Assembly: GCA_945900685.1 (NCBI GenBank)
Contig: CAMDJS010000002.1
Location: 1 to 47,137, forward strand
DNA: 47,137 nt
Direction: 5' to 3'
From: Bordetella parapertussis
GTDB lineage: Bacteria; Pseudomonadota; Gammaproteobacteria; Burkholderiales; Burkholderiaceae_C
Shown here: piece after piece, positions 8,831 through 20,627 of the stretch
How positions within the stretch are numbered: the first letter of the stretch is position 1
How the letters are laid out: every line of letters begins with the position of its first letter
Program-made: the position numbers and the translations under genes
Notes under the pieces: generated by a model
The model's database searches: none
The model's input: only the letters and a program-made list of their open reading frames with translations
Told to the model about the DNA's origin: nothing

Positions 8831-9999
8831 CACTCGCCCAATGGCTGCAAGCCAATTCACCTGAGTATGGTTATTTGCGGGTGTTCCAGTACCTGACATT
8901 CCGCGCGGTCATGGCGGCGTTGACGGCATTGATGATCGGTTTGATCGCAGGTCCATGGGTGATTCGCAAATTGGCTGAACTCAAAATCGGTCAGCCTATT
9001 CGCGGCTATGGTGTGCAAGCGCACTTAAGCAAATCCGGCACGCCCACCATGGGCGGTGTGCTGATTTTGTTGTCTATCGCCTTCTCTACGTTGATGTGGG
9101 TGGATTTATTCAACCGCTTTGTGTGGATCGTGTTGCTTGTTACTTTGGGTTTTGGTGCCATAGGCTGGGCGGACGACTGGCGCAAAGTGGTGAACAAAGA
9201 CCCTGAAGGCATGCCTTCGCGTGAAAAATACCTGTGGCAATCGCTCATCGGTTTATTGGCTGCTTTGTACTTGGTGTTCAGCATTTCAGAGGTGAGCAAC
9301 TTGCGCGTGTTGGAATTGTTTTACAGCTGGGTGCGTTCGGGCTTTGATGTGAACCTGCCACCTAAGGCAGGTTTGCTGTTGCCGTTCTTCAAAGAAATCA
9401 GCTATCCCCTAGGTGTATTGGGTTTTGTCATCCTCACCTATTTGGTGATTGTGGGATCCAGCAACGCCGTCAACCTAACGGATGGTTTGGATGGTCTGGC
9501 CATCATGCCGGTGGTCATGGTCGGCTCAGCGCTGGGCGTGTTTGCGTATGTGGCCGGTAGCGCTGTGTATTCCAAGTACTTGTTTTTCCCGCACATTCCC
9601 GGTGCCGGTGAATTGCTGGTGTTTTGTGCAGCCATGGCAGGCGCAGGACTTGCATTTTTATGGTTCAACACCCATCCTGCCCAAGTGTTCATGGGTGACG
9701 TAGGTGCACTCGGCTTGGGTGCGGCGCTGGGCACCATCGCGGTCATCGTGCGCCAGGAAATTGTGCTGGCCATCATGGGCGGTATTTTTGTGGCTGAAGC
9801 CTTGTCGGTGATTTTGCAAGTGAGTTACTTCAAATACACCAAACGCAAATACGGTGAAGGCCGACGTATTTTGAAGATGGCACCTTTGCATCACCATTTT
9901 GAAAAGTCCGGTTGGAAAGAAACACAAGTGGTGGTCCGCTTCTGGATCATCACCATGTTGCTGTGTCTGGTCGGTTTGTCCACTTTGAAGTTGCGTTGA
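8821..9999 (+). CDS. mraY: Phospho-MurNAc-pentapeptide translocase MraY
   Basis: The 392-residue integral membrane enzyme, with about ten membrane helices, transfers phospho-MurNAc-pentapeptide to undecaprenyl phosphate to make lipid I. Family motifs are present: the [10 protein letters not shown] loop near residues 63-72, the aspartate pair of GWADDWRK near 120, [10 protein letters not shown] near 219-228 and the late HHHFE segment ([12 protein letters not shown]). The length is normal for betaproteobacteria. It starts inside the last codons of murF, and murD follows after two bases. Confidence 0.97.
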   Translation: MLLTLAQWLQANSPEYGYLRVFQYLTFRAVMAALTALMIGLIAGPWVIRKLAELKIGQPIRGYGVQAHLSKSGTPTMGGVLILLSIAFSTLMWVDLFNRFVWIVLLVTLGFGAIGWADDWRKVVNKDPEGMPSREKYLWQSLIGLLAALYLVFSISEVSNLRVLELFYSWVRSGFDVNLPPKAGLLLPFFKEISYPLGVLGFVILTYLVIVGSSNAVNLTDGLDGLAIMPVVMVGSALGVFAYVAGSAVYSKYLFFPHIPGAGELLVFCAAMAGAGLAFLWFNTHPAQVFMGDVGALGLGAALGTIAVIVRQEIVLAIMGGIFVAEALSVILQVSYFKYTKRKYGEGRRILKMAPLHHHFEKSGWKETQVVVRFWIITMLLCLVGLSTLKLR

Positions 10000-10001
10000 A
10001 C

Positions 10002-11498
10002 ATGAACCTGCTGCAAGACCAACACATCCTCATCCTGGGTCTCGGTGACTCCGGCTTGGCGATGCTGCGTTGGTGTGTGTTGCAGGGCGCACGCGTGACT
10101 GTGGTGGACACGCGCGCGCATCCGCCGGGTTTGGCGTTCATGCAAGCGGACAATCTTCGCGCTGATTTTGTACATGCCGGCTTTGACGCAGCCTTGGTGC
10201 AAGCCAATGACATACGCGCTGTTTTCAAAAGCCCGGGTCTGACGCCTGCTGAAGTCTCAGGCGTGTGGCAGGCAGCGCAAGCGCAAGGCTTGTGGTGCGG
10301 TACCGAACTCAGCTTGTTTGCGCACGCGCTTGAATATTTGAAAAACAGCGAAGCACCATACCAACCCAAAGTGCTGGCCATCACCGGCACCAACGGTAAA
10401 ACCACAGCCACTCGACTCACCGGTTTGTTGCTTGAGCGTGCTGGCATGTCCGTGGCGGTTGCTGGCAACATCGGCCCGACATTGTTGGACACTTTGACGG
10501 CGCGCATAGATGATTTGCCGCAAGTATGGGTGTTGGAGTTGTCGAGTTTTCAACTTGACGGCGTGGCCAACTTTGAAGCCACGGCCGCTTGCGTGCTCAA
10601 TCTGACGCAAGACCATTTGGATTGGCACGGCGACATGGCGGCCTACAGCAAAGCCAAAGCCCATATTTATGGCAGGCATGCGGTTGGCATATTACCTCGC
10701 AACGATGCTGCGGTCATGGCTTTATGGCCAGCAGACAGTGGGCGCAAAAAAGAAGTGCCGCGTACGCGGATTCACTTTGGTGCAGACATGCCGCAACACC
10801 CTGGCGATTTCGGTTTGTCCACAGACAACGGCATGACTTGGTTGGTGCGTGCTTTGCCGTCTGAGGACCATGGCGGCAAACGTGGTCGCACGGTGGATCA
10901 AGAATTGCAAATTCAGCGTTTGATGCCAGCAGATGCATTGCGCATCCGCGGGCAACACAATGCCTTGAATGCATTGGCAGCGCTGGCCTTGGCAGGTACT
11001 TGCAACGCCAATCTGGCGCAAATGCTGCACGGTTTGCGTGAATACACCGGCGAGCCGCACCGCTTGACATCAGTGGCTGTGATTCAAGACGTCGAATACT
11101 TTGACGACAGCAAGGGCACCAATGTCGGCGCCACCGTCGCAGCTATCAACAGTCTGGGCGCAGAGCGCAAACTGGTGGTCATTTTGGGTGGCGACGGCAA
11201 GGGCCAAGACTTCAGTCCCTTGGGTGATCCGCTCAAACGCCATGCACGCGCTGTGGTGTTGATAGGGCGTGACGCTGCTTTGTTGGAAGAAGCTTTAAAG
11301 GTCTACGGTATCAACACCTGCCACGCTACTGACATGGCGCAGGCGGTTGAACTGTGTGCACAGCAGGCACAAACCGGTGACGCTGTGTTGTTGTCGCCTG
11401 CGTGTGCCAGTTTGGACATGTACACCAACTATGTGGCCAGAGCCGATGCCTTTGTGGAAGCGGTGCAGCACATGGGCATGCTGGAGGGCCAGCCATGA
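10002..11498 (+). CDS. murD: UDP-MurNAc-L-alanine:D-glutamate ligase MurD
   Basis: The 498-residue cytoplasmic ligase adds D-glutamate, the second stem-peptide residue. It has an N-terminal nucleotide-binding-like fold ([12 protein letters not shown]), the ATP motif GTNGKTT at residues 129-135, and the C-terminal DDSKGTN motif. At 498 residues it is longer than the E. coli enzyme (438); part of the excess is an insert after residue 230 around [10 protein letters not shown]. The ATG at 10002 gives the normal N-terminus, two bases after the mraY stop. It has no clear ribosome binding site, so translation probably depends on mraY. Confidence 0.96.
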   Translation: MNLLQDQHILILGLGDSGLAMLRWCVLQGARVTVVDTRAHPPGLAFMQADNLRADFVHAGFDAALVQANDIRAVFKSPGLTPAEVSGVWQAAQAQGLWCGTELSLFAHALEYLKNSEAPYQPKVLAITGTNGKTTATRLTGLLLERAGMSVAVAGNIGPTLLDTLTARIDDLPQVWVLELSSFQLDGVANFEATAACVLNLTQDHLDWHGDMAAYSKAKAHIYGRHAVGILPRNDAAVMALWPADSGRKKEVPRTRIHFGADMPQHPGDFGLSTDNGMTWLVRALPSEDHGGKRGRTVDQELQIQRLMPADALRIRGQHNALNALAALALAGTCNANLAQMLHGLREYTGEPHRLTSVAVIQDVEYFDDSKGTNVGATVAAINSLGAERKLVVILGGDGKGQDFSPLGDPLKRHARAVVLIGRDAALLEEALKVYGINTCHATDMAQAVELCAQQAQTGDAVLLSPACASLDMYTNYVARADAFVEAVQHMGMLEGQP

Positions 11499-12760
11499 GC
11501 GCGAGTATCAGTATCTCTGACCGCGTCAGCCGTTGGTTTGGTAACCAACCCAAAGAGGGTATGGATGCGTTACCGGTGCGTGTGCATGGCCGCGAATTTG
11601 CGCGCACAGGTGCAGCGCCGGGCAGTATCAAAGGCTTTGATCAAACGCTCATTTGGGCGATCGCCGGTTTGTTGATGTGGGGCATGGTGATGGTGTACTC
11701 AGCATCCATCGCATTGAATGACAGACCTCAATCCGGCAATGTCTGGCATGCACAGTATCTGATCCGTCACTGTATGGCTTTGACCTTAGGTTTTGTCGCT
11801 GCGTTGCTGGTGTTTCAGGTGTCTATGGATACGTGGGAAAAAGTAGCCCCCTGGGTGTTTATTGCATCCATTGTGTTGTTGATTGCGGTGGTTCTGCCCT
11901 TCATCGGCAAAAGCGTGAACGGTGCCAGACGCTGGATCAGTTTTGGCATCATCAATTTCCAACCGTCTGAATTTGCCAAGTTAGGCACGCTGCTGTATGC
12001 CGCCAATTACATGGTGCGAAAAATGGATGTGAAAGAAAAATTCTTTGCAGCCGTCACACCCATGGCTGTGGCGATTGCCATTGTGGGTTCTTTGTTACTG
12101 GCTGAACCCGATATGGGCGCTTTTCTAGTGATTGCCGTCATCGCCATGGGTATTTTGTTCTTAGGCGGCGTCAATGCACGCATGTTTTTGCTGATCACCG
12201 GTATTTTGTTGATCGCCTTCAGCTTGATGATCGCCTTGTCGCCGTGGCGGCGCGAACGCATTTTTGCGTACCTCGACCCCTTCGGTGCCGATTACGCCTT
12301 GGGCAAAGGCTATCAGTTGTCGCATTCATTGATTGCCATCGGGCGCGGTGAAATATTCGGTGTCGGCTTGGGTGGCAGTGTGGAAAAACTGCATTGGTTG
12401 CCCGAGGCGCACACCGACTTTTTACTCGCGGTGTTGGGCGAGGAATTCGGCTTGGTAGGTGTGGTCATCGTGATCGGTGTCTTCATGTGGTTGACACGGC
12501 GCATCATGTTCATCGGTCGCCAGGCCATCGCCATGGACAGGGTGTTCTCCGGTCTGGTCGCGCAAGGCGTAGGCATATGGATTGGTTTTCAGGCCTTCAT
12601 CAACATGGGCGTGAACCTCGGTGCCTTGCCGACCAAAGGATTGACTTTGCCCTTGATGAGTTATGGCGGTTCAGCCATCTTGCTCAACCTGATTGCGCTG
12701 GCGATTGTGTTGCGCGTCGATTATGAAAATCGCTTGCTGATGCACGGAGGTCGTGTATGA
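11495..12760 (+). CDS. ftsW: Septal peptidoglycan polymerase FtsW (SEDS family)
   Basis: The 421-residue SEDS-family protein has a polar N-terminus of about 50 residues and roughly ten membrane helices. It polymerises glycan strands from lipid II at the septum, paired with FtsI. SEDS signatures visible are GARRWI near residue 143, [15 protein letters not shown] and the late [19 protein letters not shown]. The start at 11495 overlaps the murD stop (ATGA) and is preceded by GGAGGG at 11483-11488. The second SEDS gene of the window is rodA at 24906. Confidence 0.96.
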   Translation: MSASISISDRVSRWFGNQPKEGMDALPVRVHGREFARTGAAPGSIKGFDQTLIWAIAGLLMWGMVMVYSASIALNDRPQSGNVWHAQYLIRHCMALTLGFVAALLVFQVSMDTWEKVAPWVFIASIVLLIAVVLPFIGKSVNGARRWISFGIINFQPSEFAKLGTLLYAANYMVRKMDVKEKFFAAVTPMAVAIAIVGSLLLAEPDMGAFLVIAVIAMGILFLGGVNARMFLLITGILLIAFSLMIALSPWRRERIFAYLDPFGADYALGKGYQLSHSLIAIGRGEIFGVGLGGSVEKLHWLPEAHTDFLLAVLGEEFGLVGVVIVIGVFMWLTRRIMFIGRQAIAMDRVFSGLVAQGVGIWIGFQAFINMGVNLGALPTKGLTLPLMSYGGSAILLNLIALAIVLRVDYENRLLMHGGRV

Positions 12761-13824
12761 CGACACGCACAGCCTTGGTCATGGCGGGTGGAACCGGCGG
12801 GCATATCTTTCCCGGACTGGCGGTAGCCGAGTTGTTGCGAAGTCGCGGTTGGAACGTACATTGGTTGGGTACACCTGCACCGAGCATGGAAAGCCAGTTA
12901 GTGCCTAAACACGGTTTTGTGTTCGAACCCGTGCGCTTTGGCGGCTTGCGCGGCAAAGGGCTGATCACTGCGGCTTTGTTGCCCTTGCGTTTGCTGCAAG
13001 CGTTTTGGCAAAGCCTGCAAGTGGTGCGTCGATTGAAGCCCGATGTGCTTGTCGGCTTGGGCGGCTACATCAGTTTTCCGGGCGGCATGATGGGTGTGCT
13101 TTGCGGCAAACCGCTGGTGTTGCACGAACAAAATTCGGTGGCGGGTTTGGCCAATAAAGTGCTGGCGCATATCGCTGACCGGGTGTTATCTACCTTCCCC
13201 GGCGTGTTGCCCAAAGCGCAGTGGGTGGGCAACCCCATGCGCAACGCATTTCTGGAGCAAGCACCGCCCATACAACGGTTTGAAGCTCGCAGCGGTGTGT
13301 TGCGTATTCTGGTTGTGGGTGGCAGTCTGGGTGCGCAGGCTTTGAACAGTGTGCTGCCGCAAGCCTTGGCTTTGATACCAGTTGATCAACGCCCGCAAGT
13401 GATTCACCAGGGCGGTGCCAAACACATCGGTCAGTTACAAACAAATTACGCACAATCAGATGTGCAAGCAGAGTTGCTGGCATTCATCGAAGACACGGCA
13501 ACTGCGTTTGCAAATGCCGACCTCGTGATTTGCCGCGCCGGTGCCAGCACGGTCAGTGAAATTGCAGCCGTCGGTGCAGCCGCTTTGTTCGTGCCGTTCC
13601 CGCACGCGGTGGATGACCACCAAACTGTGAATGCAAAATTTCTGGTGAACCAACAGGCCGCATGGTTGATGTCACAAAGCAGTTTGACAGCCACAGCATT
13701 GGCTGAATTTATTCAAAGCATCAACCGTGGGCAATTGCTACAAGCAGCCGACAAAGCCTATGGCTTGCGCAAAATAACTGCGGCATTCGATGTCGTGCAG
13801 GCATGCGAAGAGGTGGTCGTATGA
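12757..13824 (+). CDS. murG: UDP-GlcNAc:lipid I GlcNAc transferase MurG
   Basis: The 355-residue GT28 glycosyltransferase converts lipid I to lipid II on the inner face of the inner membrane. The N-terminal glycine loop GGTGGH is at residues 11-16. [12 protein letters not shown] near 126-137 and the UDP-GlcNAc-binding region ending in [15 protein letters not shown] near 261-275 are both present. It starts in an ATGA overlap with ftsW after a good GGAGGT site and ends in an ATGA overlap with murC. Confidence 0.97.
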   Translation: MTTRTALVMAGGTGGHIFPGLAVAELLRSRGWNVHWLGTPAPSMESQLVPKHGFVFEPVRFGGLRGKGLITAALLPLRLLQAFWQSLQVVRRLKPDVLVGLGGYISFPGGMMGVLCGKPLVLHEQNSVAGLANKVLAHIADRVLSTFPGVLPKAQWVGNPMRNAFLEQAPPIQRFEARSGVLRILVVGGSLGAQALNSVLPQALALIPVDQRPQVIHQGGAKHIGQLQTNYAQSDVQAELLAFIEDTATAFANADLVICRAGASTVSEIAAVGAAALFVPFPHAVDDHQTVNAKFLVNQQAAWLMSQSSLTATALAEFIQSINRGQLLQAADKAYGLRKITAAFDVVQACEEVVV

Positions 13825-15251
13825 AGCACGCCATCAGCCATGTGCATTTCGTCGGCATAGGCGGCTCGGGCATGAGCGGCATCGCCGAAATTCTGCACAA
13901 CTTGGGTTACACCGTGTCGGGCTCCGACATAGCAGACGGCCCGGTGTTGCGTCGCTTGCAAGCCATGGGTATTCACACGCGTGTTGGTCATGCTGCGCAA
14001 CACATCGAAGGCGCCGGTGCCGTGGTGACTTCCACCGCCGTGCAAGCAGACAACCCGGAAGTCGTCGCCGCTCACAGCAAACTCATCCCCGTGGTGCCGC
14101 GTGCCGTCATGCTGGCCGAGTTGATGCGTTTGAAGCAAGGCATTGCCATCGCAGGAACCCACGGCAAAACCACAACCACCAGTTTGGTGGCCAGTGTGTT
14201 GGCGCAAGCCGGTATGGACCCGACCTTTGTGATCGGCGGGCGACTCATCAGTGCAGGCGCGAATGCCAAACTCGGCTCGGGTGATTACATCGTGGTCGAA
14301 GCTGATGAGTCCGACGCCTCATTTTTGAATTTGAATCCGATCATGTCGGTGGTGACCAATATCGATGCCGACCACATGGAAACCTACGGTCATGATTTCG
14401 GCAAACTCAAACATGCCTTCATTGAGTTTTTACACCGCATGCCGTTTTACGGTGCGGCTGTGTTGTGTGCGGATGACCCAGTGTTGCAAAGCATATTTCC
14501 TGAAGTGTCCCGACCGATCACGAGTTACGGATTGTCAGAAGGTTCGCAGGTCAGAGCACATGATGTCAAAGCGGTGGGTTCACGCATGCAGTTTCGCGTG
14601 ACGCGCAGCAACGGCATCACCTTGTCTGATATGCACATAGACCTGAATTTGCCCGGTATGCACAACGTGCGCAATGCATTGGCGGCGATATCCATTGCCG
14701 TGGAATTGAATATTCCAGATGCAGCCGTGGTGCAAGCTTTGGCGGAATTCAAAGGCGTGGGCAGGCGTTTCCAACACCATGGTTCGGTGCCTGCCAAAAA
14801 TGGCGGTCATTACACCTTGATAGAAGATTACGGTCACCATCCGGTGGAATTGGCGGCGACCCTAGAAGCTGCGCGCGGTGCATTCCCCGGGCGACGTTTG
14901 GTGCTGGCATTTCAACCGCACCGCTATACCCGCACTCGCGATTGCTTTGAAGATTTTGTACGCGTGCTGGGCTTGGCCGATGTGGTCTGGTTGACCGAGG
15001 TGTATGCCGCTGGTGAAGCACCGATTGCCGCTGCCGATGGCAGGGCGCTGGCGCATGCGTTGCGTGTGTCCGGGCAACAGGAACTGGTGTTTGCGCAAGA
15101 CCTGACGCAGTTGGAAGCGTTGGTGCGTCAACAAGCGCTAGAGGGTGATGTGGTCATGTGCATGGGTGCCGGTTCGATCGGACAACTCCCTTTGCGTTTG
15201 CAGTCAACTGGCCACAATGAAAAACCTGTGCTCAAGGTGGTGAAGTCATGA
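13821..15251 (+). CDS. murC: UDP-N-acetylmuramate:L-alanine ligase MurC
   Basis: The 476-residue ligase adds the first stem amino acid to UDP-MurNAc. It shows the N-terminal [14 protein letters not shown] dinucleotide-like loop, the ATP motif GTHGKTT at residues 112-118, [10 protein letters not shown] in the central domain, the DYGHHPVE metal-region motif and FQPHRYTRT near the C-terminus. The length is usual. Mpl (29884-31290) is its recycling paralogue in the same window. ATGA overlaps join it to murG and ddl. Confidence 0.97.
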   Translation: MKHAISHVHFVGIGGSGMSGIAEILHNLGYTVSGSDIADGPVLRRLQAMGIHTRVGHAAQHIEGAGAVVTSTAVQADNPEVVAAHSKLIPVVPRAVMLAELMRLKQGIAIAGTHGKTTTTSLVASVLAQAGMDPTFVIGGRLISAGANAKLGSGDYIVVEADESDASFLNLNPIMSVVTNIDADHMETYGHDFGKLKHAFIEFLHRMPFYGAAVLCADDPVLQSIFPEVSRPITSYGLSEGSQVRAHDVKAVGSRMQFRVTRSNGITLSDMHIDLNLPGMHNVRNALAAISIAVELNIPDAAVVQALAEFKGVGRRFQHHGSVPAKNGGHYTLIEDYGHHPVELAATLEAARGAFPGRRLVLAFQPHRYTRTRDCFEDFVRVLGLADVVWLTEVYAAGEAPIAAADGRALAHALRVSGQQELVFAQDLTQLEALVRQQALEGDVVMCMGAGSIGQLPLRLQSTGHNEKPVLKVVKS

Positions 15252-16222
15252 CGGCGTTTGATATTCAAAAAGCCAAAGTGGCTGTGCTCATGGGCGGCCA
15301 TTCGGCGGAGCGCGATGTTTCATTGATGTCAGGCCAAGGCGTGCTTGAAGCCTTGACCTCGCAAGCTGTCAATGCGCACGCGTTTGATCCGGCTCAGCAA
15401 TCATTTTTGGGTTTGAAAGCGCAAGGTTTCACGCACGCATTCATAGCCTTGCATGGTCGCCATGGTGAGGACGGCACCGTGCAAGGCGCATTGGAGTTGA
15501 TGGGCATTCCCTACACCGGCTCCGGGGTGATGCCTTCTGCCATTGCCATGGACAAACACATGACCAAACGCATTTGGATGGCAGAGGGTTTATCCACACC
15601 GAAAGCTGTTTGGCTCACGCCATCTCAGCAAACACCGCAAGCGATAGCAGCCATTCCCGCGCAACTGGGCTTGCCATTGATCGTCAAGCCGCCCCATGAA
15701 GGTTCTTCCATCGGCGTGAGTAAAGTCACGCATGCCGATCAGTTGCAAGCAGCGGTCACGCTCGCTACAGGCTACGACCCTTTTTTATTGTGTGAAGCTT
15801 TCATACAAGGCGAAGAAGTCACTTGTCCTGTGCTGGGGGAGGGGGATGACGCGGTCGCATTGCCGGTGGTGCGTATTGCAGCACCAGATGGTGCTTACGA
15901 TTACCAAAACAAATATTTCACAGACGATGTGCGCTACCACTGCCCAAGTGGCTTGCCCGAGGCAGAGGAACAAGCGATTCAAGCTCTCTGTGTGGCTGCC
16001 TACCGCGCCTTGGGATGCAGGGGCTGGGGACGCGCTGACGTGATGATTCGCGCCAGCGACCGCCAAGCCTTTTTGTTGGAGATGAATACCAGTCCCGGCA
16101 TGACCAGCCATTCCTTGGTGCCCATGTCAGCCAAAGCCGCAGGCATCAGTTACGCAGACTTGTGTTTGCGTTTACTCAAGCAAGCCCGTTTGGATACACC
16201 GATGGGGATATTGCACGCATGA
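15248..16222 (+). CDS. ddl: D-alanine:D-alanine ligase Ddl
   Basis: The 324-residue ATP-grasp enzyme makes the D-Ala-D-Ala dipeptide used by MurF. It has the N-terminal [17 protein letters not shown] motif near residues 13-29, [12 protein letters not shown] near 74-85, a lysine-containing [15 protein letters not shown] motif, and the late RADVMIR and [15 protein letters not shown] segments that bind metal and nucleotide. It is of DdlB type by its dcw position. It overlaps murC and ftsQ. Confidence 0.97.
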   Translation: MTAFDIQKAKVAVLMGGHSAERDVSLMSGQGVLEALTSQAVNAHAFDPAQQSFLGLKAQGFTHAFIALHGRHGEDGTVQGALELMGIPYTGSGVMPSAIAMDKHMTKRIWMAEGLSTPKAVWLTPSQQTPQAIAAIPAQLGLPLIVKPPHEGSSIGVSKVTHADQLQAAVTLATGYDPFLLCEAFIQGEEVTCPVLGEGDDAVALPVVRIAAPDGAYDYQNKYFTDDVRYHCPSGLPEAEEQAIQALCVAAYRALGCRGWGRADVMIRASDRQAFLLEMNTSPGMTSHSLVPMSAKAAGISYADLCLRLLKQARLDTPMGILHA

Positions 16223-17031
16223 AAGCACGCGACGCCATGTACTTGCGACACACGGACAAGCCGGAGAACGCGCTCGATATCCGTTTGATGAACATCACCA
16301 GCAAGGTGATGTTCTTGCTGACGGCCTGTCTGGTCATCGCCATGGGGGTGATGTGGGTTGCCCGACATTCCCTGTTTGCCATCACTGGTATCAGCGTGTA
16401 TGGCGACATTCGCCATAACAATGAAGTGACCTTGCGAGCCAATGTGGTGCCACGCTTAAAAGGCAGTTTTTTCACGACCGATTTAGCCAAAGCCAGAGAG
16501 GCATTCGAGAACGTGCCGTGGGTCAGGCAAGCGGTGGTCAGGCGTGAATTCCCCAATCGTTTGCGGGTGGAAATCAATGAGCATGAACCAGTGGCTTACT
16601 GGGGGGCGGAATCAGACTCACGTTTGTTGAACCAGCAAGGCCAGGTTTTCAGTGCGAATTTCGGCGAGTTGGACAACGAAAACCTGCCGCACTTGAGCGG
16701 TCCCGACAACGAATCAACCCGGGTTTGGCAGATGTTCGCCACCTTGGGTCCGCTGTTTAAAAAAATGCAACTCAACATCAACAGTTTGGAATTGACAGCC
16801 AGAGGCAGTTGGCGTGCCCGTTTCAATAACGGCGCGCAAATTGAACTTGGCCGAGGCAACGAAGAAGAAGTGGTCGCTCGGGTGAATCGCTTGACTCAAA
16901 CACTGGCACAAGTCAGTCAACGGTACGGGCGACAAACACAGGCATTGGAATCGGCGGATTTGCGTTATGTGAACGGCTATGCATTGCGCTTGCGCGGTGT
17001 CAGCACATTGGATTCAACAGCAACAAGGTAA
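16219..17031 (+). CDS. ftsQ: Cell division protein FtsQ
   Basis: The 270-residue bitopic protein has a cytoplasmic tail of about 28 residues, one membrane helix at about 29-48, a POTRA domain (about 54-122, [12 protein letters not shown] onward) and a beta domain. It scaffolds the FtsQLB complex in the periplasm. The ATG at 16219 overlaps the ddl stop and follows GGGGA at 16204-16208. An earlier in-frame start would lie inside ddl and lengthen the cytoplasmic tail, so it was not chosen. Confidence 0.94.
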   Translation: MKARDAMYLRHTDKPENALDIRLMNITSKVMFLLTACLVIAMGVMWVARHSLFAITGISVYGDIRHNNEVTLRANVVPRLKGSFFTTDLAKAREAFENVPWVRQAVVRREFPNRLRVEINEHEPVAYWGAESDSRLLNQQGQVFSANFGELDNENLPHLSGPDNESTRVWQMFATLGPLFKKMQLNINSLELTARGSWRARFNNGAQIELGRGNEEEVVARVNRLTQTLAQVSQRYGRQTQALESADLRYVNGYALRLRGVSTLDSTATR

Positions 17032-17047
17032 GCACAAAGAGGTTGTC

Positions 17048-18277
17048 ATGGCTAAAGAGTACAAAGATCTGGTGGTAGGCCTGGACATAGGAACCAGCAA
17101 AGTCATGGTGGTGGTGGCAGAAGTCTTGCCGGGTGCAGAACTCAAACTCGCAGGGTTTGGCATCGCACCGAGCAACGGGCTCAAGCGTGGCGTGGTCGTC
17201 AATATTGACGCGACCGTGCAAAGCATACAAATGGCTTTGAAAGAAGCCGAGTTGATGGCGGATTGCAAGATCACCCGCGTCTACACCGGCATCACCGGCA
17301 GCCACATCCGAGGCATGAATTCGCATGGCATGGTGGCGGTCAAAGACCGCGAGGTCACCGCTGCCGATGTGGCCCGCGTGGTCGAAACCGCCAAAGCCGT
17401 CAACATCTCCAACGACCAGCGCTTGCTGCTGGTGGAGCCGCAGGAATTCATCATCGACGGCCAAGATGTCAAGGAGCCGATTGGCATGAGCGGTATCCGC
17501 TTGGAAGCCAAAGTGCATATCGTCACCGGTGCGCAAAGCGCCGCAGAAAACATCATCAAGTGTGTGCGCAGATGCGGCTTGGATGTCGAGCAACTCATGC
17601 TCAATCCCCTCGCCTCCAGCTACTCTGTATTGACTGCAGATGAAAAAGAACTCGGCGTCGCCTTGGTGGACATTGGCGCAGGCAGCACCGATATCGCCAT
17701 CTTCACGGGTGGCGCTATCAGACACACGGCGGTCATCCCCATCGCTGGCGACTTGATCACTAGCGACATCGCCATGGCATTGCGAACACCGACCAAGGAC
17801 GCTGAAGAAATCAAAGTTGAATCGGGTTATGCCAAACAGTTGTTGGCGGACCCCAATATCCAAGTGGAAGTGCCGGGTCTGGGCGACCGCGGTCCGCGCA
17901 TGCTCAGCCGTCAGGCACTGGCAGGTGTCATTGAGCCGCGTGTCGAAGAAATTTACGCTTTGGTGCAACAGGTGTTGCGTGAATCCGGGTTTGAAGAAGT
18001 GTTGTCGTCCGGCATTGTGCTGACCGGCGGCAGCGCCATGATGCCCGGCATGATCGAGCTCGGGGAAGACATCTTTTTGAAAGCGGTGCGCCGCGGCGTG
18101 CCGCGTTACAGCAGCGCGTTGTCGGACATGGTGTCACACCCGCGTGCGGCCACCGTCATGGGTTTGCTGGAAGAAGCACGGCTTGCACGGTTGCGCGGTT
18201 TTCGCGTGGCGCAAAAAAACGGTTCGGTCAAGACCGCCATGGGTCGGGTCAAAGACTGGCTGGTGGGGACATTCTGA
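17048..18277 (+). CDS. ftsA: Cell division protein FtsA
   Basis: The 409-residue actin-like ATPase tethers FtsZ to the inner membrane and recruits later division proteins. It begins with the ATP phosphate-1 motif GLDIGTSKV near residues 10-18 and contains the phosphate-2 motif LVDIGAGSTDIAIF near 208-221 and an adenosine motif LTGGSAMMPG. The C-terminal MGRVKDWLVG region resembles the amphipathic membrane-targeting helix. The ATG at 17048 is preceded by AAAGAGG at 17036-17042. Confidence 0.96.
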   Translation: MAKEYKDLVVGLDIGTSKVMVVVAEVLPGAELKLAGFGIAPSNGLKRGVVVNIDATVQSIQMALKEAELMADCKITRVYTGITGSHIRGMNSHGMVAVKDREVTAADVARVVETAKAVNISNDQRLLLVEPQEFIIDGQDVKEPIGMSGIRLEAKVHIVTGAQSAAENIIKCVRRCGLDVEQLMLNPLASSYSVLTADEKELGVALVDIGAGSTDIAIFTGGAIRHTAVIPIAGDLITSDIAMALRTPTKDAEEIKVESGYAKQLLADPNIQVEVPGLGDRGPRMLSRQALAGVIEPRVEEIYALVQQVLRESGFEEVLSSGIVLTGGSAMMPGMIELGEDIFLKAVRRGVPRYSSALSDMVSHPRAATVMGLLEEARLARLRGFRVAQKNGSVKTAMGRVKDWLVGTF

Positions 18278-18440
18278 ACATGAATAAGAAATTGCTCACG
18301 GCTCACCAGTTGGAGCCGCCGAAAAGACACAAATGCCGACGCTGGCGACCTTGTCTGAGAGGAGCGCCGCCGACTTGAAAACTAAAAGAATTCACAAACA
18401 AAAAACCAAGGCAACTGCCAAACCAAATTCGGAGAAAAAC

Positions 18441-19685
18441 ATGAAAATTGATATGATTGAAAAAAGCGATTTCAACCCAGATACACAGATCCGTGTGATC
18501 GGTGTCGGCGGCGGCGGCGGCAATGCGGTGGAGCACATGATCACCAGCGGTGTGCGCGGTGTGGAATTCATATGCGCCAACACAGATGCACAAGCCTTGA
18601 AGGTCAGCTCAGCCAACCGGGTGATTCAATTGGGCGACAACGGTTTGGGCGCAGGCAGCAAACCCGAGCGCGGCCAAGCAGCGGCTGAGGCTGCGGTCGA
18701 CAGCATCCGCGAAGCCCTGCAAGGCGCGAACATGGTGTTCATCACAGCGGGTATGGGTGGTGGCACCGGCACCGGTGCCGCACCTGTGGTTGCTCGTTTA
18801 GCGCGCGAAATGGGCATCCTCACCGTCGGCGTGGTCACCAAGCCGTTTGACTGGGAAGGTGGACGACGCATGAGCAATGCCGAAGCCGGACTGGCCGAGT
18901 TGGAAGCCAATGTGGATTCACTGATCGTGGTGTTGAATGAAAAACTGCAAGAAGTCTTGGGCGACGATGTCAGCCAGGACCAGGCCTTTTCATTCGCCAA
19001 CGATGTGTTAAAAAACTCCGTTGGCGGCATTGCCGAAATCATCAACGTGGAAGCACTGGTCAATGTGGACTTTGAAGACGTGCGCACAGTGATGAGTGAG
19101 CAGGGCAAAGCCATGATGGGCACAGCCACAGCCAGCGGCCCGGACCGGGCACGCATTGCAGCCGAACAAGCCGTGGCTTGTCCTTTGCTCGAGGGCGTGG
19201 ACATGACAGGCGCCAAAGGCGTGTTGGTGTTGATCACCGCAGCCAAAGGTGCATTGAAGTTGGCCGAATCCCGCGAAGCCATGAACACGATCCGCGCTTT
19301 CGCTTCACCCGAGGCGCATGTGATTTACGGTACCGCCTATGACGAAACCCTGGGCGAACAAATCCGCGTCACCGTGGTGGCAACTGGTTTGGCACAAGCC
19401 GGCCGTCGCATGGCGCCACCGCTGTCAGTGATTCGCACAGGCACGGATAACGCGGTGTATGCCAATCCGGCAGACGCCATGCCTGTGCAAATGACACCGA
19501 TGGCAACAACAGGCGCTGACAGCACGCACCGCCCTAGCAGTTCACCTACCGCAGATGTCAACGTCAATGTCCCCAGCGTATGGCGTACCAACCGCACCCA
19601 AGCGGCAGCCAAGGTAGATGCTTTATCTTCTGGCGGTATGGACAATTACGAGATCCCGGCGTTCTTGCGCAAGCAGGCTGATTAA
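18441..19685 (+). CDS. ftsZ: Cell division GTPase FtsZ
   Basis: The 414-residue tubulin homologue polymerises into the cytokinetic ring. The tubulin signature GGGTGTG is at residues 106-112. A long variable linker follows residue 320 or so, and the C-terminal peptide DNYEIPAFLRKQAD, which binds FtsA and other partners, is intact. The ATG at 18441 has a CGGAG site 6 bases upstream. The 163-base gap before it is the longest inside the cluster; no convincing promoter or terminator was recognised there, although extra transcription of ftsZ is common in this position in other bacteria. Confidence 0.97.
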   Translation: MKIDMIEKSDFNPDTQIRVIGVGGGGGNAVEHMITSGVRGVEFICANTDAQALKVSSANRVIQLGDNGLGAGSKPERGQAAAEAAVDSIREALQGANMVFITAGMGGGTGTGAAPVVARLAREMGILTVGVVTKPFDWEGGRRMSNAEAGLAELEANVDSLIVVLNEKLQEVLGDDVSQDQAFSFANDVLKNSVGGIAEIINVEALVNVDFEDVRTVMSEQGKAMMGTATASGPDRARIAAEQAVACPLLEGVDMTGAKGVLVLITAAKGALKLAESREAMNTIRAFASPEAHVIYGTAYDETLGEQIRVTVVATGLAQAGRRMAPPLSVIRTGTDNAVYANPADAMPVQMTPMATTGADSTHRPSSSPTADVNVNVPSVWRTNRTQAAAKVDALSSGGMDNYEIPAFLRKQAD

Positions 19686-19694
19686 AATCCCGGC

Positions 19695-20618
19695 GTGCTT
19701 AAACAAAGAACCATCCAAACCATCACCCGTGCCGTCGGTGTCGGTCTGCACAGCGGGCAACGCGTTGAATTGACGCTGCGCCCGGCTGCGCCCGACATGG
19801 GCATCGTGTTTCGCCGTGTGGATTTGCCGCAACCGGTGGACATTCCTGTGGGCGCATTGAATGTGACCGATACCCGCTTGGCTTCCACCATCGAAGCCCA
19901 CGGTGCCAAAGTGCACACGGTCGAACACCTGATGTCAGCATGCAGCGGTTTGGGTTTGGATAATCTTTATATCGATATCACTGCCGAAGAGGTGCCGATT
20001 CTGGATGGGTCAGCTTCTTCGTTTGTGTTTTTATTGCAGTCCGCAGGTATTGAATTACAAAATGCACCCAAGCGCTTTGTCCGTATTTTGCAAGACGTGA
20101 TGGTGCGCGAGGGTGAAGGTGCCAAGGAAAAATGGGCAGGCCTGTTTCCTCACCACGGTTTCAAGCTGAGCTTTGAAATCGATTTCAAACACCCTGCCGT
20201 GGACACCACTGGTCAATCCGTGACATTTGACATGGACACCGGGCATTACAGCCGCGACATTGCACGTGCCCGCACTTTCGGTTTCACGCGTGACGTGGAA
20301 AACATGCGCTCCAATGGCTTGGCGCTTGGCGGCGGTTTGGACAATGCCATCGTCATGGACGATTACAAAGTGCTCAACAGCGACGGCTTGCGTTATGACG
20401 ATGAATTCGTTAAACACAAAATACTCGACGCCATGGGCGACTTGTATTTATTGGGCAAGCCGGTGTTAGGCCATTACCGCGCATTCCGTTCCGGACATGC
20501 TTTAAATAATTTATTGCTGCGCGAGTTGCTCAGTCGCCCGCAAGCCTATGAAATTGTCAGCTTTGACGATGAGCAATTAGCCCCTCAAGGCCTGGCCAAA
20601 CTCGCGCCTGCCTGGTAG
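19695..20618 (+). CDS. lpxC: UDP-3-O-acyl-N-acetylglucosamine deacetylase LpxC
   Basis: The 307-residue zinc amidase catalyses the committed step of lipid A synthesis, which marks the organism as Gram-negative. Zinc ligands are visible: H78 in VHTVEHLMS, and H241 and D245 in [10 protein letters not shown]. The catalytic base region includes E77, and H268 is in RSGHALNN. The start is GTG at 19695, giving the standard N-terminus LKQRTIQ. There is no Shine-Dalgarno sequence; TAAAAT at 19683-19688 lies 6 bases upstream (see findings). It converges on ruvC with only 9 bases between them. Confidence 0.97.
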   Translation: MLKQRTIQTITRAVGVGLHSGQRVELTLRPAAPDMGIVFRRVDLPQPVDIPVGALNVTDTRLASTIEAHGAKVHTVEHLMSACSGLGLDNLYIDITAEEVPILDGSASSFVFLLQSAGIELQNAPKRFVRILQDVMVREGEGAKEKWAGLFPHHGFKLSFEIDFKHPAVDTTGQSVTFDMDTGHYSRDIARARTFGFTRDVENMRSNGLALGGGLDNAIVMDDYKVLNSDGLRYDDEFVKHKILDAMGDLYLLGKPVLGHYRAFRSGHALNNLLLRELLSRPQAYEIVSFDDEQLAPQGLAKLAPAW

Positions 20619-20627
20619 CAACTTCAC

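Noticed and set aside
15590..15598. Perfect TTATCCACA DnaA-box sequence
   Set aside because: A single copy inside ddl coding sequence, with no cluster of boxes or AT-rich unwinding region, does not indicate an origin.
17000..17968. 322-codon open frame antisense to ftsA
   Set aside because: It overlaps a fully supported ftsA; its His/Asp-rich translation is typical of an antisense shadow.
18280..18378. 32-codon frame in the ftsA-ftsZ gap
   Set aside because: No ribosome binding site or recognisable sequence; composition is highly basic and probably chance.
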